DNA of 64,000 nucleotides from an uncultured Nitrospira sp. (GCA_902500775.1 CABVRZ010000002.1:1-64000); one strand, 5' to 3'. Counted from the first letter of the stretch, positions 51,854 through 61,179 are shown. Notes: a model not told the origin generated them from the sequence alone. Numbers and translations: made by a program.

Positions 51854-54223
51854 CTAAAAGAGTCCCAACGTCATCCCTCCGTAGATCGCCCGTCCGTAGC
51901 CGGCAAAGAAAATCTGTTGCCCTGCTGCGGCAGCATGCGTTTCTCCGCCGATCACCTGGCCGGAGGCGGCGTACTTCGTATCCGCCACGTTATCGATCTC
52001 GACAAACACTTTCGCAAATCGCACCCATGACGACTTTCCGATCTCGATGTTCTTGTACACGTTCACATTCCCGATCACGTAAGAAGGAAATCCGAACGTA
52101 TTGCTGTTGTTCAAGAAGTAACTGTTGGCATAATTGCCTTCCACCCACGCGCCTAATCCCAACGGCGCATGGTAATACTCCAACTTCCCATTCAAAATGT
52201 CGGTCGGCACATTGGGCACCTGTTTCCCATCGCGGACAACGAATCCCGCTGCCGTCCGATCGGAGAAATTGATGTATTCCGAGTCGATGTGCGTATAGGC
52301 GCCCGAGACGCGAAGCCCTGACACCGGCCGCCAATCGGCAAATACTTCGACGCCTCGGTATCTGGAAGAGTCTGCATTCACCGAAGCCGTGTTGGTTCCT
52401 GAAACGACCTGCGTGATGATTTCGTCCTTATAGAAGGTGTAAAACGCAGCGACGTGGACCAGCAACGTCGGATGCAGTCTCGCCTCCGTACCGATTTCTA
52501 AGTTCAGATTCTTCTGTGGCTTCAGGCTGAAGTTGGTGCCAGGCTGCCCAGTAACGGGATCTCGCAAGAGATTGTTGAATTGGGGAATACCGTATCCGGT
52601 CGACGCCCTAATCCAATGGCGATAGTCCGCCGACGGCTTCCAGGTGATCGACCCTTCCGGCGCCCAGTTTGTAAAGGTTCGATTTGCGCTCGCACGATTG
52701 GCCAACGCCCCGGTCGCGGGGTCGTAGTTCGTCGCATGCACACTGAGACGGGACTGTTCAAAACCAAGTCCAACCGCCACGGTCCAATTCGGGAGAAATT
52801 CTAGTTCCTCTCGAATACGTCCGCCGATATTGAAAATCGTCCCTCGGCTATTTTGGATGAGCGTGCCTTTCGTTCCCAAACTATCCGCCAGATTTTGGAA
52901 AGAGTTGCCCTTCTGCTCCAGTTGATTGACGAAGAACCCGACGTAACTCTTCAATGGCATGGTTGCCAACAGACCATCGTGTCTCAAATCGGCGTAACTC
53001 TTGTAGTTCGGATTCGTGTTCTCGGTAATCTGTGAAAAGGACTGCTGGATGTCCTTGACGTCGTAGTCGGCTTCCACCGTCAGCACGGTATTCGCATCAA
53101 TCTGTCGCTCGTAGATGCCTCCGACGATGGTGCGTCGATCGACCCGACTTTGATTGAGAAGGAGCGCATTGGCGCATCCTCCGCTGAAGGTTCCAGGCGT
53201 ACAAGTGGTGTGCGCCCCTCCCGCCTGCTGCTCGTCGGCAAAGAACTGATTTTGTGTCAGCCTGGTCGGCACTTTCGTATTCAGCCAGTTGTTGATGGCC
53301 TTGAAATAGAAATTCTGCCGGTCATCGATCTTGTACCGCACATTGAAGTTGATCGTCTGGGTGTTATAGTTGCTGTGCCGGATATACCCCTCTTCCGAGA
53401 CATGGCTGCCGAACATGGAGACATCAAACCGGTCCGTTTCCTGGCCGATCGCGATACCATACTTCTGGTAGCCAAACGATCCGCCCGAGAAGAACGTTTC
53501 CAACCCCCGAATATCGCTCCCTCGTCTGGTGCGAAAGTGGACCATCCCGCCCAATGCATAGTTATCATACAGCGAAGAGGACGCGCCGCGGATCACTTCG
53601 ACACTGCGCATGAACCAGGGGTCATGGATGTCAAGCCGTGAGAGTCCATCGGATTGCGTCTGAACAAATCCGTCTTCGTAGACCTTGATATCTCGAATCG
53701 CAAAGGTCGTCTTGGCGCCTTGGCCACGAATCATAATGCTGAAATCGCGTGGGCCATTGGCCTGGCGTAGGACGACGCCAGGAAGCGATTCCATGGATTC
53801 CTTCATGCTTCTCGTCGGTTGCGATTCGGTTTCTGACGGGACGGTTGCCGACAACGATACCCCCTCAGGCCGTTTCTGAAATCGCTTGCTGACGATACTC
53901 ATATCGGACAGATCAAAGTCTGATTCTGCTGAGGAAGGGATCCCCGCAGTCCCCTCTGAGGAACTCGACTCGGTTTTCTCTTTAATGATGGAAGGACGCT
54001 CAGGCTCCGGTTTTGCGCTCTCTTTCTTTTGTTGCACCTCATCCAGTTCCTGAAGAATGGTCTTCAGCTGTTGGCGCAGCTCCTTCTCGCGCGGTGATGC
54101 GGACGGATCGCTGACCGACGCATCCTGAGCCAACACGCCACCGCTTCCGACTCCACACATTGCCACGCTTCCAATGACGACCGCGCAAGCCCATCGACAT
54201 ACAGGTACCGATTCAAACAGCAT
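51854..54223 (-). CDS. TonB-dependent outer-membrane receptor with N-terminal coiled coil
   Basis: 789 aa. Signal peptide, then an unusual charged coiled-coil-like stretch EKELRQQLKTILQELDEVQQ (about 46-65), then the DMSIVSKR TonB-box region. Plug: MESLPGVVLRQANGPRDFSIMIRGQG, IRDIKVYEDGFVQTQSDGLSRLD, VEVIRGASSSLYDNYALGG. The barrel ends in LGLF. ATG 54223 is 6 bases after AAGGAG. One barrel loop has a Cys pair (TTCTPGTFSGGC). It follows a small His/CxWxC protein by 106 bp. Substrate: metal complex suspected, unproven. Confidence 0.9.
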   Translation of the reverse strand: MLFESVPVCRWACAVVIGSVAMCGVGSGGVLAQDASVSDPSASPREKELRQQLKTILQELDEVQQKKESAKPEPERPSIIKEKTESSSSEGTAGIPSSAESDFDLSDMSIVSKRFQKRPEGVSLSATVPSETESQPTRSMKESMESLPGVVLRQANGPRDFSIMIRGQGAKTTFAIRDIKVYEDGFVQTQSDGLSRLDIHDPWFMRSVEVIRGASSSLYDNYALGGMVHFRTRRGSDIRGLETFFSGGSFGYQKYGIAIGQETDRFDVSMFGSHVSEEGYIRHSNYNTQTINFNVRYKIDDRQNFYFKAINNWLNTKVPTRLTQNQFFADEQQAGGAHTTCTPGTFSGGCANALLLNQSRVDRRTIVGGIYERQIDANTVLTVEADYDVKDIQQSFSQITENTNPNYKSYADLRHDGLLATMPLKSYVGFFVNQLEQKGNSFQNLADSLGTKGTLIQNSRGTIFNIGGRIREELEFLPNWTVAVGLGFEQSRLSVHATNYDPATGALANRASANRTFTNWAPEGSITWKPSADYRHWIRASTGYGIPQFNNLLRDPVTGQPGTNFSLKPQKNLNLEIGTEARLHPTLLVHVAAFYTFYKDEIITQVVSGTNTASVNADSSRYRGVEVFADWRPVSGLRVSGAYTHIDSEYINFSDRTAAGFVVRDGKQVPNVPTDILNGKLEYYHAPLGLGAWVEGNYANSYFLNNSNTFGFPSYVIGNVNVYKNIEIGKSSWVRFAKVFVEIDNVADTKYAASGQVIGGETHAAAAGQQIFFAGYGRAIYGGMTLGLF

Positions 54224-54329
54224 CACTCACTCCTTATTCGGACAATGATTGAACAAGAGTGGGCACGGCACAGCTCAGCTGAGCTGCCTGTGCGCACTGA
54301 CCGACGCCGACTTGTGAGTTCGACCAGAG

Positions 54330-54635
54330 TTACCGAGGAGGAGCGCGAGAGCGTGAAACTGTGACAAGAAGAAGAGTCTGTGGAATGACACGAATGGACC
54401 GTTGGATCGCCACCAGAGCAATTCCCGCGAAGAGCGGCGCCGCCGCATAAATACTCTCCGTTGGATTCGCCTGGCACGCCCATGTACAAAATGGAGACTG
54501 CTCAGCATGGGACGGAGCATGGTGCGCATGACCTGTGCCGAGATCTTGCAGAGAGAGACACCCTGCTGCACCGAGCGCAAGTGCCGTGTAGAGCAGGACC
54601 ATCCCAACTGCAATAATGGCAAACCACCGCTTCAT
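54330..54635 (-). CDS. small His/Cys secreted protein with CxWxC and RAPP motifs (copy 4)
   Basis: 101 aa: N-terminal hydrophobic helix, His cluster GHAHHAPSHAEQ (35-46), FCTWACQA with Cys50/Cys54, then a hydrophobic strand-like region and the end SRAPPR (RAPP 97-100). Cys54 to Arg97 is 43 residues, nearly the same as in its three relatives. The start overlaps the TlpA stop (ATGA), so they are co-translated. Unrecognised; DUF2946-like at best. Likely periplasmic or membrane-tethered metal capture. Confidence 0.75.
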   Translation of the reverse strand: MKRWFAIIAVGMVLLYTALALGAAGCLSLQDLGTGHAHHAPSHAEQSPFCTWACQANPTESIYAAAPLFAGIALVAIQRSIRVIPQTLLLVTVSRSRAPPR

Positions 54636-55210
54636 TTCGTTCCTTCAAGCACGTACCGTACCAATGCGACCGACTCTTCACTGTCCCAAGCCCTGGGGCC
54701 GACAGCGCGAGCGACCGCATGGCCGTCTTGCGTAAGGAGAACGGTGGTCGGCAAACCACGCACCATAAAAGCTCTCGATACCTCTTCTTGCTCATCAAAG
54801 AGTACGGGCAGATGGATACCGAGATGATCGAGAAACTGTTTGATCCCCTTCGGATGCCTGTCTGTGGTCACCGTCACGACTTGGAATTGGGTTGGATCAA
54901 ACTTCGCTTGAAGTTTGGCAAGTGAAGGCATCTCTTCCTTACAGGGGCCGCACCAGGTCGCCCAGAAGTTGAGGAGCACCACTTTCCCGATCAGTGCTTT
55001 AGAGTCAACGGTTTTTCCGTCAAGCGCCGTGAGATCGAACTCCGCGATCGGAACATCGGACGCAAGGCGAGTCATTCGAAGCGTCACGAAGGGATCGTTC
55101 ACGGCTGCCGTCGCATGACGCAGGATTTCCCCCGTACTAAGAAGGATCACGCAACCGGCAAGGACCAGTGGCACCAGCAAACCTCGTGCTCTAGGGCGCA
55201 TAGTGTCCAT
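54632..55210 (-). CDS. TlpA-type periplasmic thioredoxin
   Basis: 192 aa, membrane-anchored (hydrophobic 11-26). Thioredoxin fold with NFWATWCGPCKEEMPSL and cis-Pro loop VRGLPTTVLL. Such proteins reduce disulfides or deliver electrons to copper/haem proteins. It overlaps the BNR gene by about 20 bp and the small CxWxC protein by 4 bp, so it is well placed to keep that Cys pair reduced. Start ATG 55210 or 55201. Confidence 0.9.
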   Translation of the reverse strand: MDTMRPRARGLLVPLVLAGCVILLSTGEILRHATAAVNDPFVTLRMTRLASDVPIAEFDLTALDGKTVDSKALIGKVVLLNFWATWCGPCKEEMPSLAKLQAKFDPTQFQVVTVTTDRHPKGIKQFLDHLGIHLPVLFDEQEEVSRAFMVRGLPTTVLLTQDGHAVARAVGPRAWDSEESVALVRYVLEGTK

Positions 55211-56468
55211 CCCGTTCAGCTGTCACATCGGCGGTTGGAAACTGCATCGTTTGCAGGACAAGACGATGGGCCGGCATGGCATGCTCCTTCCAGCCCAATA
55301 CCACCGTTCCCTGCTGATTGACAGCGACGGTCGGCGTTTGCCCATTTTTCTCATTCAATTTGATTGGCCGGCTGAACGATCGGCCTCGATCGAGGGAATA
55401 GCTGACCACCACTTCTCGCCGCACTGGCGACTGTTCTTCCCAAATCACAACCACTCTTCCTTCAGGATCAACGGCCATTTGCGGATGATCCGGGAAGGTG
55501 CCCTTGGAACGATTGAGTTGTTGTTTTGGCGAAAATGTCTTCCCTTGGTCGTCGGAGTAGGCCAGATACACGGCTGGAGTTTCCTCGGCGCCTTCCGTAT
55601 ACCAGACGACATACAGGCGCCCCTGACGATCAACTCTCAGCGAGGCCGGGCGATGCGGACAGGCAGGATAGATCCATCGATCATGGCCGACGATGACTGA
55701 GGGAGAGAAAGACTCACCACCATCCATTGATCGCGCGACAACAGTCTCGCGGATGTTCCCTTCAAGAATCTTTCGCCACGCGACGTACACAACTCCGTCG
55801 CCTGATGTTGCCACCGCAGTTCGGCAGCAAACACACGTATCGTCATCGATTTTGAGGTTCTTGGTAATCGTGCGACCGTGATCCATTGATCTGGCAACGA
55901 ACGTTCCCGGCTCTTTCTTGCCTTCCCGAGCGTCGATCCAGGCCATGTACAGGGTTCCATTAGCAGCCCGTTGAATAGAATCGAACGTATGCTGACTCAC
56001 CAGACCATCATCGTTCACCAGGACGGAGGGCTCAAATGTCCGACCTCCATCTGTGGAACGACTCAAGCGCAGTTCGCTAGCAAACGGCTTATCTGGAGTG
56101 ATTTTCGGATGAGTCTTCGACCAGGTGACGAACACTTCATTCTCATGGACTACCAACGCCGGAGATTCTTGCCGATAGTAGACCTCCTCACTTGGCTGGT
56201 TGACCTTGACTGGAGCTCCAAGCGGCCCACCGGGATTTTCTGATCTCGCAAAGAAGATCGTGCGGCTCTCCTTGTCTTCCTCCAGCCATACCACCGAAAT
56301 GAAGCCTCGTTCATCGATCTGCACCGACGGACCCACCACATTTTTCACCTGGTGAACCGTCACAGTCTTGGGCCAGACGGGGAGCATACTTTCTGAAGTC
56401 TCTGCCCATCCCTCAGGCCCCACGGCAAGGATAAGAGTCCCAAGGAGTACACACAGAAACAGTGCCAT
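55191..56468 (-). CDS. exported BNR/sialidase-like beta-propeller protein
   Basis: 425 aa; ATG 56468 follows AAAGGA and starts a signal peptide ending GWA-ETSES. Repeated Asp-box-type motifs (STDGGRTF, SMDHGRTI, SMDGGESF, SDDQGKTF, SLDRGRSF) mark a six-bladed BNR propeller. Catalytic Arg triads of true sialidases are not evident. One loop has CVCC. In this setting (TonB, TlpA, receptor) it is likelier a periplasmic metal-cluster or binding protein than a glycosidase. Confidence 0.8.
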   Translation of the reverse strand: MALFLCVLLGTLILAVGPEGWAETSESMLPVWPKTVTVHQVKNVVGPSVQIDERGFISVVWLEEDKESRTIFFARSENPGGPLGAPVKVNQPSEEVYYRQESPALVVHENEVFVTWSKTHPKITPDKPFASELRLSRSTDGGRTFEPSVLVNDDGLVSQHTFDSIQRAANGTLYMAWIDAREGKKEPGTFVARSMDHGRTITKNLKIDDDTCVCCRTAVATSGDGVVYVAWRKILEGNIRETVVARSMDGGESFSPSVIVGHDRWIYPACPHRPASLRVDRQGRLYVVWYTEGAEETPAVYLAYSDDQGKTFSPKQQLNRSKGTFPDHPQMAVDPEGRVVVIWEEQSPVRREVVVSYSLDRGRSFSRPIKLNEKNGQTPTVAVNQQGTVVLGWKEHAMPAHRLVLQTMQFPTADVTAERDGHYAP

Positions 56469-56536
56469 CGGTAATCCTTTAGAATGTTCTTTTTGCCTGA
56501 CAGGCGGACGATAGTATTCCAACGACATCTGTCACA

Positions 56537-57454
56537 CTAACTGCTCAGTCGATACACAATCGGAAGGGTCACCACGATTTGCGGCTTCCCAAGCGCCTGC
56601 TTCATATGGATCGGGCAGGCGAGTTTAACCACCTCAAGCGCTGCCGCATCGAGTGCGCTATGCCCGGAACTCTTCTGAATCATGACATCAGCCAACTGGC
56701 CATCGGATCGGATGACCGCTTTCACGATCACCTTGCCCTCTTGGCCGTTCATGCGCGCCACGGTGGGATACCGTTTGAGCTCAGCCACCCGCCGCCACAG
56801 CGACTCCGCCAACCAACGATTATCCGCCTTCGTTTCGTAACCAGGTGTTGAAACCGTATTCATGGAGCTATCCAGAGACGGCGCCGGTGCAGAAGTCTCT
56901 TGGACTTCAGGGGACGATACAGAAGCTGAGGCAACAGGCTCACGTTGAATAGGGCTGGACTCAACCAATTCTGGTGAAGCAGCCACCGCGACAGGCTCGG
57001 GTGCCTTTGTCTCAACAATCGACTCCGGTTTTGGCCCATCCGCTTCGACGACCCGTTGCGCGACCGGCTCCTCTTGTGCCTGGGGAATCTCCACTTTCTG
57101 CTCGATCGGTTGTACCGTTTCGACGGTCGGCTGCAGTGGCTCGATTAGTTGCTCAGCGGGCGCCACAACTTTCGATGGCTCTGATACCCGTTTGATGTGA
57201 GATGGGAACACTTTTTTCGTGGACGATGGTTCTTGTGCCACAACCGACTTGACCTGCTCTGCCTTGGGCTCAGGCTTCGTCCCATCGATGAGTGCGACAT
57301 CCCATTTGAAGACGTCCTCCGGCAAGATAGGCTTCACCTGTACCGCAAAGGCGAAGGCCAAGCCGACCACCGCTCCGTGCAAGGTCACTGAGATCGCCCA
57401 GGCGGGAAGAAGAAATTGGCGTTCTTTCATCGGTGTTATGTGTTCTGCGGACAA
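56537..57454 (-). CDS. TonB-family energy transducer, dedicated to the module
   Basis: About 305 aa. Membrane helix AWAISVTLHGAVVGLAFAFAV, then VFKWDVALIDG, a Pro/Glu/Lys spacer (SVVAQEPSSTKK..EPVAVAASPELVE) and the C-terminal TonB domain (RVAELKRYPTVARMNGQEGKVIVKAVIRSDGQLADVMIQKSSG, closing VVTLPIVY). I prefer TTG 57454, five bases after GGAGG; ATG 57430 or GTG 57475 are alternatives. The same FxWDV signature occurs in the 19.8-kb TonB. First gene of the receptor module. Confidence 0.85.
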   Translation of the reverse strand: MSAEHITPMKERQFLLPAWAISVTLHGAVVGLAFAFAVQVKPILPEDVFKWDVALIDGTKPEPKAEQVKSVVAQEPSSTKKVFPSHIKRVSEPSKVVAPAEQLIEPLQPTVETVQPIEQKVEIPQAQEEPVAQRVVEADGPKPESIVETKAPEPVAVAASPELVESSPIQREPVASASVSSPEVQETSAPAPSLDSSMNTVSTPGYETKADNRWLAESLWRRVAELKRYPTVARMNGQEGKVIVKAVIRSDGQLADVMIQKSSGHSALDAAALEVVKLACPIHMKQALGKPQIVVTLPIVYRLSS

Positions 57455-57487
57455 ACTATCCTCCACACCGTTCACTCAGGTTGACGT

Positions 57488-57571
57488 GCGGGGCAGAGGC
57501 CAAGGGAGGAGCACCTCCACCCCGCGCTGAATCCAAGCCGGAGAACAGCCGACTCGGACAAAAGCTGGAGC
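57488..57571. repeat. two-hairpin element, copy B
   Basis: Stem 1: GCGGGG pairs with CCCCGC, with nested GGAGG/CCTCC. Stem 2: the plus-strand AAGCCGGAGAACAGCCGACT block. It shares GCGGGGCA, CCCCGCGCT, AGCCGGAG and CTCGGAC with copy A, in the same orientation. Stem sequences differ but pair, hinting at conserved RNA structure. It lies in the leader of the minus-strand tonB. Confidence 0.5.
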
Positions 57572-57604
57572 TCAGATGAACTGAGACCCTGTGCTACAGC
57601 TGAT

Positions 57605-57646
57605 GGGTAACCCATTGGAGTGCATGGGGCCTCCAATGGATTACCC
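57605..57646 (-). terminator. long hairpin after the beta-propeller gene
   Basis: GGGTAACCCATTGGAG pairs with CTCCAATGGATTACCC (one mismatch in 16) around a 10-base loop, about 30 bp past the stop on minus. It probably separates the 57.7-63.3 and 51.5-57.5 kb transcripts. Confidence 0.6.
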
Positions 57647-57675
57647 TATCCATGACTGAGCTAACTACTCGCGTC

Positions 57676-59235
57676 CTAGGAAGTCACTTGATTATTAGCA
57701 GTCGCTATACCTTCGTAGTAAAACATGATGGCACCAGGATTAACTCCGACTACTAAACTATTCCCCTGGATCTGATTATTGGCATTGATGAGCGTCACCG
57801 AGCCTGTCACGCCAGCCCCCCCATTCGACACCAACACGGCACTTGCCTGGCCAGATCCCTGCACCAATACATCGAAGTTGTGCGTAGTCGCAGGAGAAAG
57901 ACTGATCTCGGCTACCGATCGAGGCGCGGCAGGGAACGTCGATGGATTGAAGACAAAGAGGCGATCTTTTTTTTGCGCAGTCTTTTGCGCGTCATTTCCA
58001 GTATCAGTGTTTGACGCGAGCAAGTACATCCGCTGCCCATCCGGCGTGAATTTAAACGTGGAAGGAACAACATCAACAAGATCACTAAGATTTGTAATGC
58101 TCAGTGGGCCCGAAGCGCTAAGGTCGACCACCCCAAGTTTGCCGATGGTGTGTTGGGCATCGGTAGTAAGATCGACCCCACGGAGGAAAAGGAACCGGCC
58201 ATCTGGCGTAATCCCATATGATGTATAGGGGGTACCAGCCAAGCTAAGTTTCCTGGTTATTGCCGCCTGATTGTGGCCTGGTCCGAGGACAACGAGTTTA
58301 GGGTCAACTTCAACAAATTCCTTGTAGGCTTCCTGAAAGCTATAAATCTTGCCTGTCGATATTGACCAACGGATACCATGTGGTCCCGAGCCATTCTCCG
58401 TAAACGGTACAGTGAGGGCCTTGGCGCTTTCGTTGTCACAGGCCGGTCCTGCAGGAGTCAGACTTGACTGGCCAGCATCCGTGCACAGATCAAGTCTGGC
58501 AACAATCTGGCGATACGTAGGGGAAGTTTTACTACTATTCTCAAGAAACGCCATCTGGCCGCCGTGTTCATTCGTAATCACAGCATACTTGGGAATGGTT
58601 GCATCGGTTGCTGTCGGTCGAGAAAACGCGGTGACACCATGCCCAGCTGCAAGCGTGCATGTGGTACCAGCCACCTTGGGCGGATTTCCACCTGAACCCA
58701 GATGAGAATTGTGCAGGACCGTGACAGACCCGCCTACAGCGCAGCCGCTATCATTTCCGTTGGTCGCATCACCATCGTTCATCGACCAGATGACCTCTCC
58801 ATCGGTCGGATCCCGATAGATATGCACGGGACGAGTCCTTGTCAGAAGATTGTCTTCATGAATTGGCGTCGCTCCGCTCAGGGGATCGATCGTGGCCACT
58901 TTCCCCCCTGCTGTGAGATTCATGAAGACCCAGCCGCCATTGGACACCTGCATATCTCCCAATGCATTGTTCTCAAATTCTCCAGCGGATCCCATTGTCG
59001 AAATTAGTTTTAGATTACCTTGCGTGTCCGTACCGACGACTGAGAGTGTATTTTGGCTACCAACACCACTGTTTTTGACAAAAGCAATCGGCCCCTGCAG
59101 CGTCGCGCTGCCACCCTGTGTCGGCGTCGCAGTAGTGGAATCTCCTTGGCTACAAGCTGCAAGCCCGATCAGCGCAAACCCTAACGCGCCTGTTGTGACA
59201 CCCGATACCACATTTTTCCTCTTCATCGCTTTCAT
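57676..59235 (-). CDS. beta-propeller lipoprotein of unknown function
   Basis: 519 aa. ATG 59235 follows GAGGAAGG; lipobox LAAC (Cys at about 29). The mature protein has repeating strands ending in Asp/Gly turns (LSVVGTDTQGNLKLIS, KVATIDPLSGATP, SYGITPDGRFLFLRG, KFTPDGQRMYLLAS), as in 7-bladed YVTN/lactonase-type propellers. His residues (HGVTAF, NEHGGQ, GPHGIRW, TTHNFDV) and two Cys pairs stand out. Unrecognised; may carry a metal or bind the small His/Cys proteins next to it. Confidence 0.75.
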   Translation of the reverse strand: MKAMKRKNVVSGVTTGALGFALIGLAACSQGDSTTATPTQGGSATLQGPIAFVKNSGVGSQNTLSVVGTDTQGNLKLISTMGSAGEFENNALGDMQVSNGGWVFMNLTAGGKVATIDPLSGATPIHEDNLLTRTRPVHIYRDPTDGEVIWSMNDGDATNGNDSGCAVGGSVTVLHNSHLGSGGNPPKVAGTTCTLAAGHGVTAFSRPTATDATIPKYAVITNEHGGQMAFLENSSKTSPTYRQIVARLDLCTDAGQSSLTPAGPACDNESAKALTVPFTENGSGPHGIRWSISTGKIYSFQEAYKEFVEVDPKLVVLGPGHNQAAITRKLSLAGTPYTSYGITPDGRFLFLRGVDLTTDAQHTIGKLGVVDLSASGPLSITNLSDLVDVVPSTFKFTPDGQRMYLLASNTDTGNDAQKTAQKKDRLFVFNPSTFPAAPRSVAEISLSPATTHNFDVLVQGSGQASAVLVSNGGAGVTGSVTLINANNQIQGNSLVVGVNPGAIMFYYEGIATANNQVTS

Positions 59236-59312
59236 GGCCCGTTCCTTCCTCGTTAATGATCGTCTTCGACGTGATTGGCAGGAGCCCTGCCGGCTTCCTG
59301 AATAAATGTATG

Positions 59313-59657
59313 CTACGCAATCCGACAAATAGGCTGCGGTGGCCCACGGGGTGGAAACTCACCAGCACAAGCAGCATCTCCTATGCAGATATCTCCGAGG
59401 CTCCAGACCCGGCTCACCTGCGTGTCAGTGGAGACTTCCCCCTGTCCTCCGCCGCTCTGAACATCAAGACCGCCACAGTGCCATGCACAATGGCTATGGC
59501 TCTCTTGCCCATGCTGCGTCTGTCCGCTCGGACAGTGCGGCAGGCTCCATTGCGGTAGCAGATTCCCCTGTACAGTCGACAGCGACCCGGCCAGCCAGAG
59601 CACGACGCAGCAGGTAGTCAGTGCGCGAGAGATGTGTTGTCGTGTCTTCGTCAACAT
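59313..59657 (-). CDS. small His/Cys secreted protein with CxWxC and RGPP motifs (copy 3)
   Basis: 114 aa: hydrophobic N-terminus, HCPSGQTQHGQESHSH cluster (41-56), CAWHC at 57-61, then a glycine-rich stretch and RGPP at 104-107 (tail QPICRIA). Cys61 to Arg104 is 43 residues. Extra Cys residues near the end set it apart. 33 bp after the OMP and 77 bp before the propeller gene. Most divergent family member. Confidence 0.65.
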   Translation of the reverse strand: MLTKTRQHISRALTTCCVVLWLAGSLSTVQGNLLPQWSLPHCPSGQTQHGQESHSHCAWHCGGLDVQSGGGQGEVSTDTQVSRVWSLGDICIGDAACAGEFPPRGPPQPICRIA

Positions 59658-59690
59658 GATCGATTCAATCGTGTTGTTCCAGTCCGCGAC

Positions 59691-60761
59691 CTAAGAGGCC
59701 CCACCGAACAGTTGGAACGATTTGGTCATGCCGAAGATGTAGCTGATTTGCTGTTCCAAATTGCCGTTGAAGTCCCGATGGATCGGAATTTGCGCGATGA
59801 AATACACTGACGCGTAGTTGAACACGTTGAACATGACCCCAGGCGAATAGGCGACATAGGTTGAACCGGTCGTGGGCACCGCGCGAAATCTGATCGTGGG
59901 ATCGAGCAAGCTGGGCAGGCCTCCTGGGCTGACCTGAAACAGTGCGGCATCCATCGCGTCGTTCTGCATCCATCGAAAATTGAACTGCTGGGTCAGCACC
60001 AGCCAAGGGGTACTTTCGAGTGGAATCACATTGAGCCCTAAGCTTGCATTCACTTCATCTCCAAACTTATAGCCGTCACTATTCTTAAACGTGTGCCGAT
60101 AACTGACCGATGCAAATTGGTTTACCCGATGGGGAATCAGTTCATAGGTCTGATACATCATCGGGACGATACCGAAATTACCCCGACCGATTTGGAGTGT
60201 CGATTCCGCCAAGGAGGTTCCTTGCGCAAACCGGCCGTAGCTGCCTGTTGGAAAATCCACCCCAACTCCAACCACAATCATGCTCCGCAATGTGGGCAAC
60301 ACGTTGTACTTCAGCGTCATACGAATATCACCAAGCCCTCGCTCGCTGTACGGCACCGTGGCTACGCCTGGGATTTGCGCATCCGATTCCACGTGCTTGT
60401 AGGGAATCGCCACTTGAATGCCTAAACGGTCAGTCAGGCCGTAGTTCATATCCAGGGTCGCGGTGCGTGTCGTGGTTTCGATACGATTCACATCCAAGTT
60501 GGCCAGCGTAAGAGTTCGGGCACCTTGATTGGCAAATGGGATGCGCCCGCCCTCGCCTGGCGGCGCTTCCATCGGGGTGAAGTTGTAGATGGCATTAATG
60601 GTCAACAGGCCTTTCATCGGCACTTGTTGTTGTGACCCGATCACGACGAAGCAACTCACGGAGCCACACGACGCTTCAACATGGGATGGGCTGAGCATTG
60701 AGACCATGACTCCGACACCACTTGTAACAGCGAGGACACAAGACCAGATTGTGCGCACCAT
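59691..60761 (-). CDS. outer-membrane transporter-like protein, CGSVSC paralogue 2
   Basis: 356 aa, exported; the mature start is CGSVSCFVVIGSQQQVPMKG. Beta-barrel features: LDMNYGLTDRLGIQVAIPYKH, ERGLGDIRMTLKYNVL, VGVGVDFPTGSYG, YELIPHRVNQFASVSYRHTF and a terminal QLFGGAS. It resembles the MetA-pathway/phenol-degradation transporter-like family. Clearly paralogous to 61761-62885. ATG 60761 chosen over upstream starts lacking signal-peptide character. The CxxxxC pair may bind metal or form a disulfide. Confidence 0.78.
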   Translation of the reverse strand: MVRTIWSCVLAVTSGVGVMVSMLSPSHVEASCGSVSCFVVIGSQQQVPMKGLLTINAIYNFTPMEAPPGEGGRIPFANQGARTLTLANLDVNRIETTTRTATLDMNYGLTDRLGIQVAIPYKHVESDAQIPGVATVPYSERGLGDIRMTLKYNVLPTLRSMIVVGVGVDFPTGSYGRFAQGTSLAESTLQIGRGNFGIVPMMYQTYELIPHRVNQFASVSYRHTFKNSDGYKFGDEVNASLGLNVIPLESTPWLVLTQQFNFRWMQNDAMDAALFQVSPGGLPSLLDPTIRFRAVPTTGSTYVAYSPGVMFNVFNYASVYFIAQIPIHRDFNGNLEQQISYIFGMTKSFQLFGGAS

Positions 60762-60859
60762 GGTTCCAAACTCTTTCTGTGCTGTGACACGACGGAATCC
60801 GTCCATCGGAACCCGCCGCGAGACACGGTTGTTAAGAAAACACCTGCCGACTGCAGGCG

Positions 60860-61168
60860 TTATGCGAAATGAAGAGGAGGTCCGCGGAAGAAGGAGTGGA
60901 ACGAAACGACAATCCGAATTGGATTGATGGGAACGGCAACCGTTTGCTCGACCAGTTGAAGCGTGGACTGCAACGAAACCGATGTGGATTCAACGTCCTG
61001 TCCTGCCGCACAGAACCAGGCACAGATTCCACTGGAGTGAGTCCCGGCATGATGGTCTGCATGATGCTGGGCATGGCCCACGCTGGGCGCAATCATAGAC
61101 CCGTTCACTAGCACGAGGCACACCAATAACAGCCAAACAAACCAAGATTGTTTCAATCGTGCCAACAT
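60860..61168 (-). CDS. small His/Cys secreted protein with CxWxC and RGPP motifs (copy 2)
   Basis: 102 aa: signal or anchor helix, then HAQHHADHHAGTH (32-44), CAWFC at 49-53, and RGPP at 95-98 (ending LHFA). The His cluster is the densest of the set. Cys53 to Arg95 is 42 residues. 11 bp after TlpA, 98 bp before the OMP. No named family recognised. Confidence 0.75.
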   Translation of the reverse strand: MLARLKQSWFVWLLLVCLVLVNGSMIAPSVGHAQHHADHHAGTHSSGICAWFCAAGQDVESTSVSLQSTLQLVEQTVAVPINPIRIVVSFHSFFRGPPLHFA

Positions 61169-61179
61169 GTTTCTTTGGG

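Noticed and set aside
59275-59310. B12-box-like GAAGCCGGCAGGGCTCCTGC on minus before the propeller gene
   Set aside because: Only the last hairpin resembles a cobalamin element; the upstream part would lie inside a coding region. Could be tested with Infernal.
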